Below are positions 15,350-21,059 of a DNA stretch of 21,059 nt, one piece after another. The notes beneath the pieces are model-generated. The model had not been told where the DNA came from and searched no databases. It saw only the letters and a program-made list of their open reading frames with translations. The stretch comes from JAVBMO01 sp031552355 (GTDB lineage Bacteria; Bacteroidota; Bacteroidia; Bacteroidales; P3). A program made the position numbers and the translations under genes. The stretch lies in contig JAVBMO010000005.1 in assembly GCA_031552355.1 (NCBI GenBank), positions 1 to 21,059 on the forward strand. Reading direction: 5' to 3'. Position 1 is the first letter of the stretch. Every line of letters begins with the position of its first letter.

Positions 15350-16356
15350 TGGAAAAACCAACTCATTGCCCTTCGACTTTAGCTGCGGAATTTGATACTT
15401 ATAGTCCTGTGGCATTGAAGCATCTTTTCGACAAGCAGAAAATATCGCATATTCTGCCATACAATTCGCCTAACAAAGATGAAGTTTCGGCTAAATTATT
15501 TGCCGAAAACCTCAAACAATTTGCACTACCGGGCACACAATTCAAATATTCCTTGAATATAGAAAACAATATACTAACACTCACTCCCCCGTCAAAAAAA
15601 GGACATTATATATTAAAGCCCATCCCTAAAGAAATTCAAAATTCTTTGGAATATGCTGCCAATGAAAATCTTACTATGCAAATTGCCCGACAGGTATTTA
15701 AAATTGAAACAGTTGTCAATGGGCTTTGTTTTTTCAAAGATGGTGAACCGGCTTATCTTACCAAGCGATTCGACATTGCCGGAAAAGAAAACAAACACCG
15801 AACAGACGATTTTGCCACTTTGGCGGGCATATCTCCCCTTAATTCGGGAAATAACTACAAATACGAACAACTTAGCTACGAAGAAGCAGCCTTATTAATT
15901 AAGGAGTTCGTGCCGGCTTGGCGCGTTGAAATATTAAAATTTTACCGTTTATTGCTCTTCAATTTTCTTTTTTCAAACGGCAATCTGCATCTTAAAAAAC
16001 TCTCCTTGATGGATACCCCCGATGGTGATTTCCGCTTAGCTCCGGCTTACGGATTAATCAACACTCGTATTCACGGAAATGAAGTGGAGTTTGCCTTGGA
16101 AAAAGGTCTTTTCAAAGATACCGACCGTAAACTTTTTAAAGGTGGCGCGTGGGCTATTGGCGCCACATTCAGGGCATTTGGCCTAAAAATAGGTTTACAG
16201 GAAAAAGTTGTGGACAAAGAGCTCCATTTTTTCAGAAGCTGGCACACCGCTATCGAAGAGTTGGTAAACAATTCCTTTTTATCCGAAAGTATCAAAAAAG
16301 TTTATTTTGCCCAATACCGTCTGAGAAGAAGACGTTTGATAGATATGGAATTGTAG
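15349..16356 (+). CDS. hipT: HipT/HipA-C-like kinase with degenerate catalytic residues (probable pseudokinase)
   Basis: A 335-residue HipA-core/HipT homologue. The glycine loop survives as PGTQFKYSL (61-69, GxQxK), as do the lysine strand YILKP (Lys90) and ENLTMQIARQVF. The catalytic segment, normally NGDxHxKNxSL, reads SNGNLHLKKLSL (209-220): Asp becomes Asn212 and the metal-binding Asn becomes Lys217. The second metal Asp, normally in APxYD, is Gly235 (APAYGLINT). These correspond to Asp309, Asn314 and Asp332 of E. coli HipA. The frame is intact over its full length, so this is not plain decay. Phosphotransfer is unlikely; the protein may regulate, decoy, or be an immunity remnant. The homology is clear, the functional reading is inference. 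Confidence 0.85.
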   Translation: MEKPTHCPSTLAAEFDTYSPVALKHLFDKQKISHILPYNSPNKDEVSAKLFAENLKQFALPGTQFKYSLNIENNILTLTPPSKKGHYILKPIPKEIQNSLEYAANENLTMQIARQVFKIETVVNGLCFFKDGEPAYLTKRFDIAGKENKHRTDDFATLAGISPLNSGNNYKYEQLSYEEAALLIKEFVPAWRVEILKFYRLLLFNFLFSNGNLHLKKLSLMDTPDGDFRLAPAYGLINTRIHGNEVEFALEKGLFKDTDRKLFKGGAWAIGATFRAFGLKIGLQEKVVDKELHFFRSWHTAIEELVNNSFLSESIKKVYFAQYRLRRRRLIDMEL

Positions 16357-16496
16357 GGGATAATTGTTGTCAACGTTTCTACAGCAATTGTAAAAATCAT
16401 CAAGGCAGCGTGACTTGCTGCGAAAAATTTAGGAAGATGATGCAAATATGCTGCTTTTTGGGGTAAACAAATTCAGCCATAAAAACCATAAAGCAC

Positions 16497-16535
16497 AAAA
16501 AAGGCTACCCATTGGGTAGCCTAATATCTTTATTT
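16497..16535. terminator. Bidirectional terminator between hipT and the DUF2795 gene
   Basis: GGCTACCC (16503-16510), a 3-nt loop and GGGTAGCC (16514-16521) form an 8-bp stem. The minus strand follows it with six T residues, and the plus strand with a T-rich TAATATCTTTATTTT. It lies between convergent genes and serves best for the minus-strand one. Confidence 0.85.
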
Positions 16536-16571
16536 TAATCTATTTTTAAGGTGTTTAACCGCTTTTTGTGG

Positions 16572-16793
16572 TTAGTATTCGTCTTCGTGAAAGAAAAAAT
16601 CTTCCTTAGTAGGGTAATCAGGCCAAATGTCTTCAATGCTGTCATACATTTCACCTTCGTCTTCAATTTCTTGAAGATTTTCGATTACTTCTTGCGGAGC
16701 GCCCGATCTTACGGCATAATCTATCAATTCATCTTTAGTTGCCGGCCAAGGTGCATCTTCCAATTTTGAGGCTAGTTCTAATGTCCAGTACAT
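16572..16793 (-). CDS. Small acidic DUF2795-family protein
   Basis: A 73-residue acidic protein of the DUF2795 type, widespread in Bacteroidetes and of unknown function. The conserved core is ASKLEDAPWPATKDELIDYA followed by VRSGAPQEVIENLQEI, and the C-terminus (IEDIWPDYPTKEDFFFHEDEY region) is rich in Asp, Glu and aromatics. No signal peptide or membrane segment is seen. It is a single-gene unit with its own -7 box at 16828-16835 and a strong terminator, suggesting steady independent expression. The family name is recalled from its characteristic sequence; no activity can be assigned. Confidence 0.85.
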   Translation of the reverse strand: MYWTLELASKLEDAPWPATKDELIDYAVRSGAPQEVIENLQEIEDEGEMYDSIEDIWPDYPTKEDFFFHEDEY

Positions 16794-16827
16794 TTTTTAT
16801 ATCTATAATTTAGGTTTAATTCTTGTG

Positions 16828-16835
16828 CAAAAGTA
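16828..16835 (-). promoter_or_regulatory. -7 box for the DUF2795 gene
   Basis: Minus-strand TACTTTTG, the same octamer as in front of hipB and mrp, lies 35 nt before the start codon. A TTG at 16861-16859 is 23 nt upstream, slightly longer than ideal. Confidence 0.5.
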
Positions 16836-16882
16836 TAAATTATTTTAAAAAATAAAAGCAATTTCTTTAAATAATTGAGAAT

Positions 16883-16941
16883 TGAAAGTTGAAAAGTGAG
16901 AATGATTTATCATTTATAGTTTATCATTCATCATTTATAGT
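16883..16941. repeat. AT-rich ATGATAAACTAT-type intergenic repeat, copy 1
   Basis: The stretch after the cobalamin adenosyltransferase stop is built from repeated ATGAT/AAACTAT units, including two copies of CATTTATAGTT. The reverse strand shares GATAAACTAT (16925-16916) with the repeat after manA. Such low-complexity units are common between Bacteroidetes genes; function unknown. Confidence 0.55.
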
Positions 16942-17478
16942 TCAATTCCAATAGCGTTCTTCTGTATTTTCTAATTGAAGCGTCTTTCTTGCTAAGACAA
17001 ATAAAAAATCAGAAAGTCGGTTTATGTAGATTAAAATATTTTCATCTATAGGATTTATTTCATTCAGCCGGACAATGCAGCGTTCTGCTCTTCTGCAAAC
17101 TGTGCGTGCAATATGGCTTTGTGCCGAAGAAATGCTTCCGCCGGGAATAACAAAACTTTTCAGCTTAGGCAGGCCATCATTTATTTTATCAATACTTTTT
17201 TCGATGTTGGCAATGTCGGCAGAAGATATTTGTGTCAAAGTTTTGTAGATATCTTCTTTTTCGGTGGCCAATAAAGTTTGTATGGTAAATAAATGATTTT
17301 GAATTTCTATCAATTGAATTTTAATATCTTCAAAAGAAATCCATTCGACCAGCAGGCCTATATGGGAATTCAGCTCATCGACAGTTCCGTAGGCTTCCAC
17401 ACGTATATCGGCTTTGGATACACGGCTTCCGCCCACAAGGCTGGTTTTTCCTTTGTCGCCCGACTTTGTATAAATCAT
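16942..17478 (-). CDS. PduO-type ATP:cob(I)alamin adenosyltransferase
   Basis: This enzyme transfers the adenosyl group of ATP to cob(I)alamin to make coenzyme B12. The 178-residue protein has all PduO-family blocks: YTKSGDKGKTSLVGG at the N-terminus (ATP binding), VEAYGTVDELNSHIG, FVIPGGSISSAQSHIARTVC with RRAER, and the C-terminal INRLSDFLFVLAR. It ends an operon mrp-nfu-ATR, 10 nt after nfu. The likely client is methylmalonyl-CoA mutase, which many Bacteroidetes use with succinyl-CoA, but no mutase is in the window. Its stop codon runs directly into an AT-rich repeat. Confidence 0.95.
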   Translation of the reverse strand: MIYTKSGDKGKTSLVGGSRVSKADIRVEAYGTVDELNSHIGLLVEWISFEDIKIQLIEIQNHLFTIQTLLATEKEDIYKTLTQISSADIANIEKSIDKINDGLPKLKSFVIPGGSISSAQSHIARTVCRRAERCIVRLNEINPIDENILIYINRLSDFLFVLARKTLQLENTEERYWN

Positions 17479-17488
17479 TGTTTGTGAA

Positions 17489-17737
17489 TTATTTTACGGC
17501 TTCTACAGATTTAATTTGCGGAATGGCTTTAATAACAGCGCTTTCAATACCGTTTTTTAAAGTCATTATGCTGTATGGGCAAGCGCCGCAACGACCTTGC
17601 AATTCCACCAAAACTACATACTCGTCGGTCAAATCAATAAATTGAACATCGCCACCATCAGCTTGCAAATAGGGGCGTAGCTCTTCTATTTTTGCTTTTA
17701 CTTTTTCAGTCAATTCTGTTTTTTCAGTTGCGTTCAT
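17489..17737 (-). CDS. NifU-like (Nfu) Fe-S cluster carrier beside mrp
   Basis: An 82-residue stand-alone NifU C-terminal domain. The start is the ATG at 17737; an upstream ATG at 17806 would overlap mrp and add residues outside the family. The ADGGDVQFIDL segment and the cluster-binding Cys50/Cys53 in GRCGACPYSIMTL are intact. Nfu proteins transfer [4Fe-4S] clusters to target enzymes. The gene lies 37 nt after mrp and 10 nt before the cobalamin adenosyltransferase, an Fe-S pairing seen often in Bacteroidetes. It is a paralogue of the abf-operon protein at 12416-12712, with clearly different sequence outside the core. Confidence 0.92.
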   Translation of the reverse strand: MNATEKTELTEKVKAKIEELRPYLQADGGDVQFIDLTDEYVVLVELQGRCGACPYSIMTLKNGIESAVIKAIPQIKSVEAVK

Positions 17738-17774
17738 CGTTTTTAATTTTGTGTTTAATAAATCATTCTTTTTG

Positions 17775-18812
17775 TTAGACAAATTTTCTTGCCAAAAGTT
17801 GTGCAAGGGTTGAAAATATTTCCGTAACGCTTAAACCGGTGTTTAAATTGTTTAAATTTTTAATATTTGAAATATTGGGAACAATAGGAATCTCGGCTAA
17901 TAAAGGCACATTAAGCGTTTCGGCCAATTGTTTGCCGCCATTTTGCCCGAAAATATATTGTTTGGTTTGAGACGGGTCTTGTTCTGAAACAAAATAGGCC
18001 ATGTTTTCTATCAAGCCCAAAACGGGAATAGGCGGTTTTTCTTCCTGAAACATATTGAAAGCCCTTTTTACATCGGCAATAGCCAATTGTTGCGGCGTAC
18101 TGACCATTATCACACCGTCGATAGGTAGCAAATGCGATAGTGTAAGTTGAATGTCGCCGGTTCCGGGTGGAAAATCTACAATCAGGTAATCGAGTTCGCC
18201 CCAGTCGGTTTCCGTGAAAAGTTGTTTCAGGGTGTTGGACGCCATAGGGCCTCGCCAAATCAAGGCTGTATCTTCAGGAACTAAAAATCCAACGGACATT
18301 AGTTTTATTCCGTATTTTTCTACAGGAATTAAAATGGTTTTGCCGTTTTCTTCGCGACCCTGCAATTCTTCCCGGTTGATATTGAAAAGGGTGGGTAGGG
18401 AAGGGCCGTAAACATCGGCATCGAACAGGGCTGTTTTGTAATTGCTTTTTGCCAAGGCCAAAGCCAATTGCGCTGCAATGGTCGATTTTCCTACGCCGCC
18501 TTTGCCCGAGGCCACCACAATGATATGTTTGATATTTTTTGCAGGGGAATCCTCTTTTGTTTTCTTTTGAATGGTAAAAGTGATTTCCACTTCCAATTCT
18601 TCGGAAACGTTTTTCAGTATAGCTTCTGAGCAGTCTTGTTTTAATTTTGTGGCAAAAACATAATTCGCCGAAGGCAAAGCAACGATAATTTTTACTCGGG
18701 AACCATGAATTTGTATGTCTTGCACCCAGCCAAGGCTGTTTATGTCCTTGTTTGTTTCGGGCTCGTTTACCGAAGCCAGCGCCAGCTCTATTTCTAAAGG
18801 TGTTACGTTCAT
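17775..18812 (-). CDS. mrp: Mrp/NBP35-family P-loop ATPase (Fe-S carrier)
   Basis: A 345-residue Mrp/ApbC protein. An N-terminal MIP18/DUF59 domain covers about residues 1-80. The MinD-type P-loop follows with the deviant Walker A ASGKGGVGKST at 101-111, then LFDADVYGPSLPTLF, and the Walker B region LDYLIVDFPPGTGD. Mrp proteins bind and deliver Fe-S clusters. The usual CxxC after the ENMxYF motif is absent: here ENMAYFVSEQDPSQTKQYIF has no Cys. I recall the same lack in other Bacteroidetes Mrp proteins, so it is probably a lineage feature; how cluster binding then works is unclear. It is first in the mrp-nfu-ATR operon with a -7 box at 18836-18843. Confidence 0.93.
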   Translation of the reverse strand: MNVTPLEIELALASVNEPETNKDINSLGWVQDIQIHGSRVKIIVALPSANYVFATKLKQDCSEAILKNVSEELEVEITFTIQKKTKEDSPAKNIKHIIVVASGKGGVGKSTIAAQLALALAKSNYKTALFDADVYGPSLPTLFNINREELQGREENGKTILIPVEKYGIKLMSVGFLVPEDTALIWRGPMASNTLKQLFTETDWGELDYLIVDFPPGTGDIQLTLSHLLPIDGVIMVSTPQQLAIADVKRAFNMFQEEKPPIPVLGLIENMAYFVSEQDPSQTKQYIFGQNGGKQLAETLNVPLLAEIPIVPNISNIKNLNNLNTGLSVTEIFSTLAQLLARKFV

Positions 18813-18835
18813 GGTTGTTGTTTCGAATGGTTTTG

Positions 18836-18843
18836 CAAAAGTA
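18836..18843 (-). promoter_or_regulatory. mrp: -7 box of the mrp operon
   Basis: Minus-strand TACTTTTG matches TAnnTTTG and lies 24 nt before the mrp ATG. No clear -33 TTG is seen at the ideal distance. The leader would be under 20 nt. Confidence 0.5.
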
Positions 18844-18895
18844 CTAAAATGAATGAATTTACATTTAGGAAAAGAAAATAATTTTCAACAAGAAA

Positions 18896-19257
18896 AATTG
18901 CAACAATCTGTAAGCCGGGTTTTGTATTCAAAAGATTGAATTTCTATCATTTATCTAGGACTATTGTTGCCAATAGCCTCTATCAACCTACCCCCCGGCA
19001 ATGGACGAGCAGCCCTTGGATGCCGGTATATTTGGTCTTTCAACCCATAAGGTTTACCCCAAAAACAAGTCACCTTGTTTCTGTGTGAGCTCTTGCCTCA
19101 CATTTTCACCCTTGCCTGTTTTACAGGCGGTTATTTTCTGTGGCACTCGCTGTCATCCGCTAGGATGCCTTCCCGTTAGGAAGTATGGCGCTCTGTGTTG
19201 CCCGGACTTTCCTCTCCGCATGTTGCCATGCACAGCGATAGAACGATTGTTGCAATT
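18896..19257 (-). ncRNA. rnpB: RNase P RNA
   Basis: The catalytic RNA of RNase P, which matures tRNA 5' ends. On the minus strand the conserved GAGGAAAGTCCGGGC block lies near 19218-19204 and the 3' conserved region appears near 19000-18960 with GGGGGTAGGTTGATAGAGG. The ends pair exactly: minus-strand AATTGCAACAATC at the 5' end and GATTGTTGCAATT at the 3' end give a 13-bp P1 helix. The 3' end runs into a T-rich tail. Length of about 360 nt is that of a type A RNA. The ends are set by P1 and by the promoter just upstream. Confidence 0.95.
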
Positions 19258-19262
19258 TCTTG

Positions 19263-19295
19263 CAAAATTACACATTTACTGCCGATTTTGTGCAA
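19263..19295 (-). promoter_or_regulatory. rnpB: rnpB promoter
   Basis: Minus-strand TTG (19295-19293), a 22-nt spacer and TAATTTTG (19270-19263) precede the RNase P RNA. Initiation about 7 nt downstream falls at the outer end of helix P1, which supports both the promoter and the RNA 5' end. Confidence 0.65.
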
Positions 19296-19381
19296 TAATT
19301 CAGTATAGTTTGAACTAAATCAAAAGAAGAATGTTTAAAGTTTAAGTAGAAAAAATTATATTTTCTTAAAACATTTGAATC

Positions 19382-19810
19382 ATGAAATTGAAAAAAATCC
19401 TTTTTAGCACAGAGTCTTTTGGTAGTATCCAAAATTTTGGACTGTTTTTTATGCGCCTTTTTGTGGGAGGTTTTATGCTTACCCATGGGATTCCTAAATT
19501 ACTTGGCTTTTCCATGATGGCGAAACATTTTCCTGATGTTATTGGCATTGGTAGCGCCCCGTCGGCTGCGCTGATGGTTTTTGCCGAATTCTTTTGTTCG
19601 ATATTAATTATCCTGGGACTATTTTCCCGTTGGGCATGCATTCCACCGATTATTGGCATGTTGGTTGCAGTGTTGGTCGCTCACGCAAACGACCCTTTTA
19701 TGGCGAAGGAGTTACCGATGTTTTACTTGTTTAGTTATTTGACTTTATTGTTGTTGGGCCCCGGAAAGTTTTCTTTAGATTGGCTTATAGCAGGCAAAGA
19801 AAAAGGGTAG
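19382..19810 (+). CDS. DoxX-family membrane protein
   Basis: A 142-residue integral membrane protein of the DoxX type. Four hydrophobic helices are visible, about residues 18-40, 58-78, 84-102 and 110-128. Family features are FFMRLFVGGFMLTHGIPKLL in the first helix, AEFFCSILIILGLFSRWACI in the second and third, and the terminal LLLLGPGKFSLDWLI. DoxX-like proteins have been tied to quinone-linked oxidation or thiol stress in some bacteria, but the function of the short bacterial form is unsettled. It is a single gene read divergently from rnpB and closed by a strong terminator. No consensus promoter is obvious in the gap before it (nearest is TATAGTTTG, one base too long). Confidence 0.9.
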   Translation: MKLKKILFSTESFGSIQNFGLFFMRLFVGGFMLTHGIPKLLGFSMMAKHFPDVIGIGSAPSAALMVFAEFFCSILIILGLFSRWACIPPIIGMLVAVLVAHANDPFMAKELPMFYLFSYLTLLLLGPGKFSLDWLIAGKEKG

Positions 19811-19834
19811 GGGATTTCAAACCAAATTATAGTC

Positions 19835-19866
19835 AAACCTCGCAGGTAAAAACTGCGAGGTTTTTC
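19835..19866 (+). terminator. Rho-independent terminator after the DoxX gene
   Basis: AAACCTCGCAG (19835-19845) and CTGCGAGGTTT (19853-19863) form an 11-bp perfect stem with a 7-nt loop, followed by T residues. It separates doxX from the manA promoter. Confidence 0.9.
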
Positions 19867-19867
19867 G

Positions 19868-19899
19868 TTGTTCCCAAATACTAATTTTCCATACCTTTG
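19868..19899 (+). promoter_or_regulatory. manA: manA promoter
   Basis: TTG (19868-19870), a 21-nt spacer and TACCTTTG (19892-19899) match the Bacteroidetes consensus. Transcription would begin near 19906, just ahead of the ATG at 19919, and excludes the in-frame ATG at 19868 as a start. Confidence 0.75.
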
Positions 19900-19918
19900 C
19901 ATTCTAAAATATGATTTT

Positions 19919-20902
19919 ATGGAAAACTCTTTATATCCTTTGAAATTTATGCCCCTTTTGAAACCCCGCATTTGGGGCGGCAAAAAATTACAGACTCATT
20001 TGGGAATAGACACCGGCGTAATTGAAAACTGTGGGGAAGCATGGATGCTTTCGGCAGTGGAAGACAATGAATCGGTAGTTGCCAACGGATTTTTGGAAGG
20101 AAACACCTTGTCGGAAGTCATTGAAATTTATATGGACGATTTGGTAGGCGAAAAAACCTATGAACAATTTGGCGTGGAGTTTCCTTTACTTATCAAGTTT
20201 ATCGATGCCAATGACAAGCTTTCCATACAAGTACACCCCGATAATGAACTGGCACAAAAACGGGATTTGCCCGGTGGTAAAACCGAAATGTGGTACATCA
20301 TTGATGCGGAACCGGAAGCGTCGTTGATTAATGGTTTTAAGGAAAAAGTAAGCCGGAATGCTTATTTGGAAAATCTGAAGAAAAAAACCTTGCCCAATCT
20401 TTTAAATGAAGAAAAAGCTACAAAAGGCGACGTGTTTTTTATTCCGGCAGGAAGAGTGCATGCTTTGGGTGCAGGTTTGTTGCTTGCTGAAATTCAACAA
20501 ACTTCCGACACCACTTACCGCATTTATGATTGGGAACGTGTGGATAATGAGGGTAAATCTCGGCAACTGCATACAGAACAAGCTCTGGATGCCATTGATT
20601 TTTCCAAAACCATAGATACCAAAACACCTTATGAAAAAGAATTGAACAAAACTATTCAGGTGGTTAATTCGGAGTATTTTATTACCAATATTTTGGAAAT
20701 GGAAGCACAAAGTATAACCAAAGACTTGTCAGCATTGGATTCTTTTGTTATCTACATTTGCGTGGAAGGTAGTTGTTCTTTGGAAACTTTGGGCACTGAA
20801 GTGAACCTAAAGGCAGGTGAAGTTGTTTTAATACCGGCAATTGCCGAAAGTTTGAAAATAAAAGCTTCGAAAAATGTAAAATTGTTGGAAGTATATATTT
20901 AA
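19919..20902 (+). CDS. manA: Mannose-6-phosphate isomerase, class I
   Basis: ManA interconverts fructose 6-phosphate and mannose 6-phosphate, feeding GDP-mannose for glycans. The 327-residue length fits the short bacterial type I enzyme. Zinc ligands and active-site motifs are clear: LSIQVHPDNELA (Gln and His), GKTEMWYI (Glu), and IPAGRVHALGAGLLLAEIQQ (His). The N-terminal LKPRIWGGKKLQTHLG is the family signature. I place the start at 19919; an ATG at 19868 lies in the promoter and adds 17 unrelated residues. It is preceded by a strong terminator and its own promoter, so it forms a new unit, possibly continuing into the downstream gene. Confidence 0.95.
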   Translation: MENSLYPLKFMPLLKPRIWGGKKLQTHLGIDTGVIENCGEAWMLSAVEDNESVVANGFLEGNTLSEVIEIYMDDLVGEKTYEQFGVEFPLLIKFIDANDKLSIQVHPDNELAQKRDLPGGKTEMWYIIDAEPEASLINGFKEKVSRNAYLENLKKKTLPNLLNEEKATKGDVFFIPAGRVHALGAGLLLAEIQQTSDTTYRIYDWERVDNEGKSRQLHTEQALDAIDFSKTIDTKTPYEKELNKTIQVVNSEYFITNILEMEAQSITKDLSALDSFVIYICVEGSCSLETLGTEVNLKAGEVVLIPAIAESLKIKASKNVKLLEVYI

Positions 20903-20955
20903 CGATGAACGATAAACTATGAATTAAAAGTTCATCATTCATAACTCATAATTTT
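20903..20955. repeat. AT-rich ATGATAAACTAT-type intergenic repeat, copy 2
   Basis: Directly after the manA stop, GATGAAC (20904-20910) and GTTCATC (20930-20936) form a 7-bp inverted repeat around GATAAACTAT (20911-20920), the unit shared with copy 1 on the other strand. Both copies begin right at a stop codon. They resemble the dispersed intergenic repeats of Bacteroidetes. Confidence 0.55.
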
Positions 20956-20961
20956 AAGGAA

Positions 20962-21059
20962 ATGGCTCTGATAAAGAAAGTAAAAGGAATAGCGCCCAAA
21001 TGGGGAAAAGATTGTTTTATTGCCGAAAATGCCACCATTGTAGGCGATGTTGAAATGGG
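20962..21059 (+). CDS. Gamma-carbonic-anhydrase-like hexapeptide-repeat protein, 5' part
   Basis: The first 32 codons of a gene cut by the right edge. The start MALIKKVKGIAPKWGKDCFI followed by AENATIVGDVEMG is the N-terminus of the gamma carbonic anhydrase/PaaY/YrdA group, which folds as a left-handed beta helix of hexapeptide repeats. A good Shine-Dalgarno (AAGGA, 20956-20960) lies just before the ATG. The metal-binding histidines lie beyond the window, so carbonic anhydrase activity cannot be judged. Confidence 0.85.
   Translation, partial: MALIKKVKGIAPKWGKDCFIAENATIVGDVEM

Noticed and set aside
19001..19318. 105-codon plus-strand open frame
   Set aside because: It lies over the RNase P RNA gene, whose conserved core and P1 helix are clear.

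Overview
The window reads as a chromosomal segment of an anaerobic, fermentative member of the Bacteroidetes, most likely order Bacteroidales. The grounds are AT-rich intergenic DNA, repeated matches to the Bacteroidetes promoter consensus (TTG, about 20 nt, TAnnTTTG) in front of several genes and rnpB, weak Shine-Dalgarno sequences, and a succinate/4-hydroxybutyrate to butyrate gene set of the Porphyromonas type. The genus cannot be fixed from sequence alone.

Positions 352-14219 (minus strand) hold one large metabolic block. The right part is abfD (4-hydroxybutyryl-CoA dehydratase), a small NifU-like protein, abfT (4-hydroxybutyrate CoA-transferase), 4hbD (4-hydroxybutyrate dehydrogenase) and sucD (CoA-acylating succinate semialdehyde dehydrogenase). 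The left part is bcd, etfB and etfA (butyryl-CoA dehydrogenase and its electron-transfer flavoprotein). Together they make a route succinyl-CoA -> succinate semialdehyde -> 4-hydroxybutyrate -> 4-hydroxybutyryl-CoA -> crotonyl-CoA -> butyryl-CoA, with AbfT able to swap CoA and release acid.

Between these parts, at 3445-8290, lies a five-gene [FeFe]-hydrogenase module: a [2Fe-2S] protein, a PAS-containing sensory-type hydrogenase whose proton-relay Cys is Ala, a SpoIIE/PP2C-type phosphatase, a second [2Fe-2S] protein and a second hydrogenase that keeps the relay Cys. Its only well-formed promoter (8389-8420) lies between perfect 15-bp inverted repeats (8367-8381 and 8433-8447). That layout resembles the invertible promoters of gut Bacteroidetes and is the most striking non-coding signal here.

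After a roughly 590-nt AT-rich divergent intergenic region comes a plus-strand tripartite HipB-HipS-HipT-like locus (14809-16356) with two matching palindromic operators. The HipT-like kinase has lost the usual catalytic Asp, metal-binding Asn and second metal-binding Asp while its frame stays open, so it looks like a pseudokinase.

The right end is housekeeping. On the minus strand are a DUF2795-type small protein, an mrp-nfu-ATP:cobalamin adenosyltransferase operon, and the RNase P RNA gene with its own promoter. On the plus strand are a DoxX-family membrane protein, manA, and the start of a gamma-carbonic-anhydrase-like gene cut by the window edge. No tRNA, CRISPR array, transposase or recombinase gene was found.
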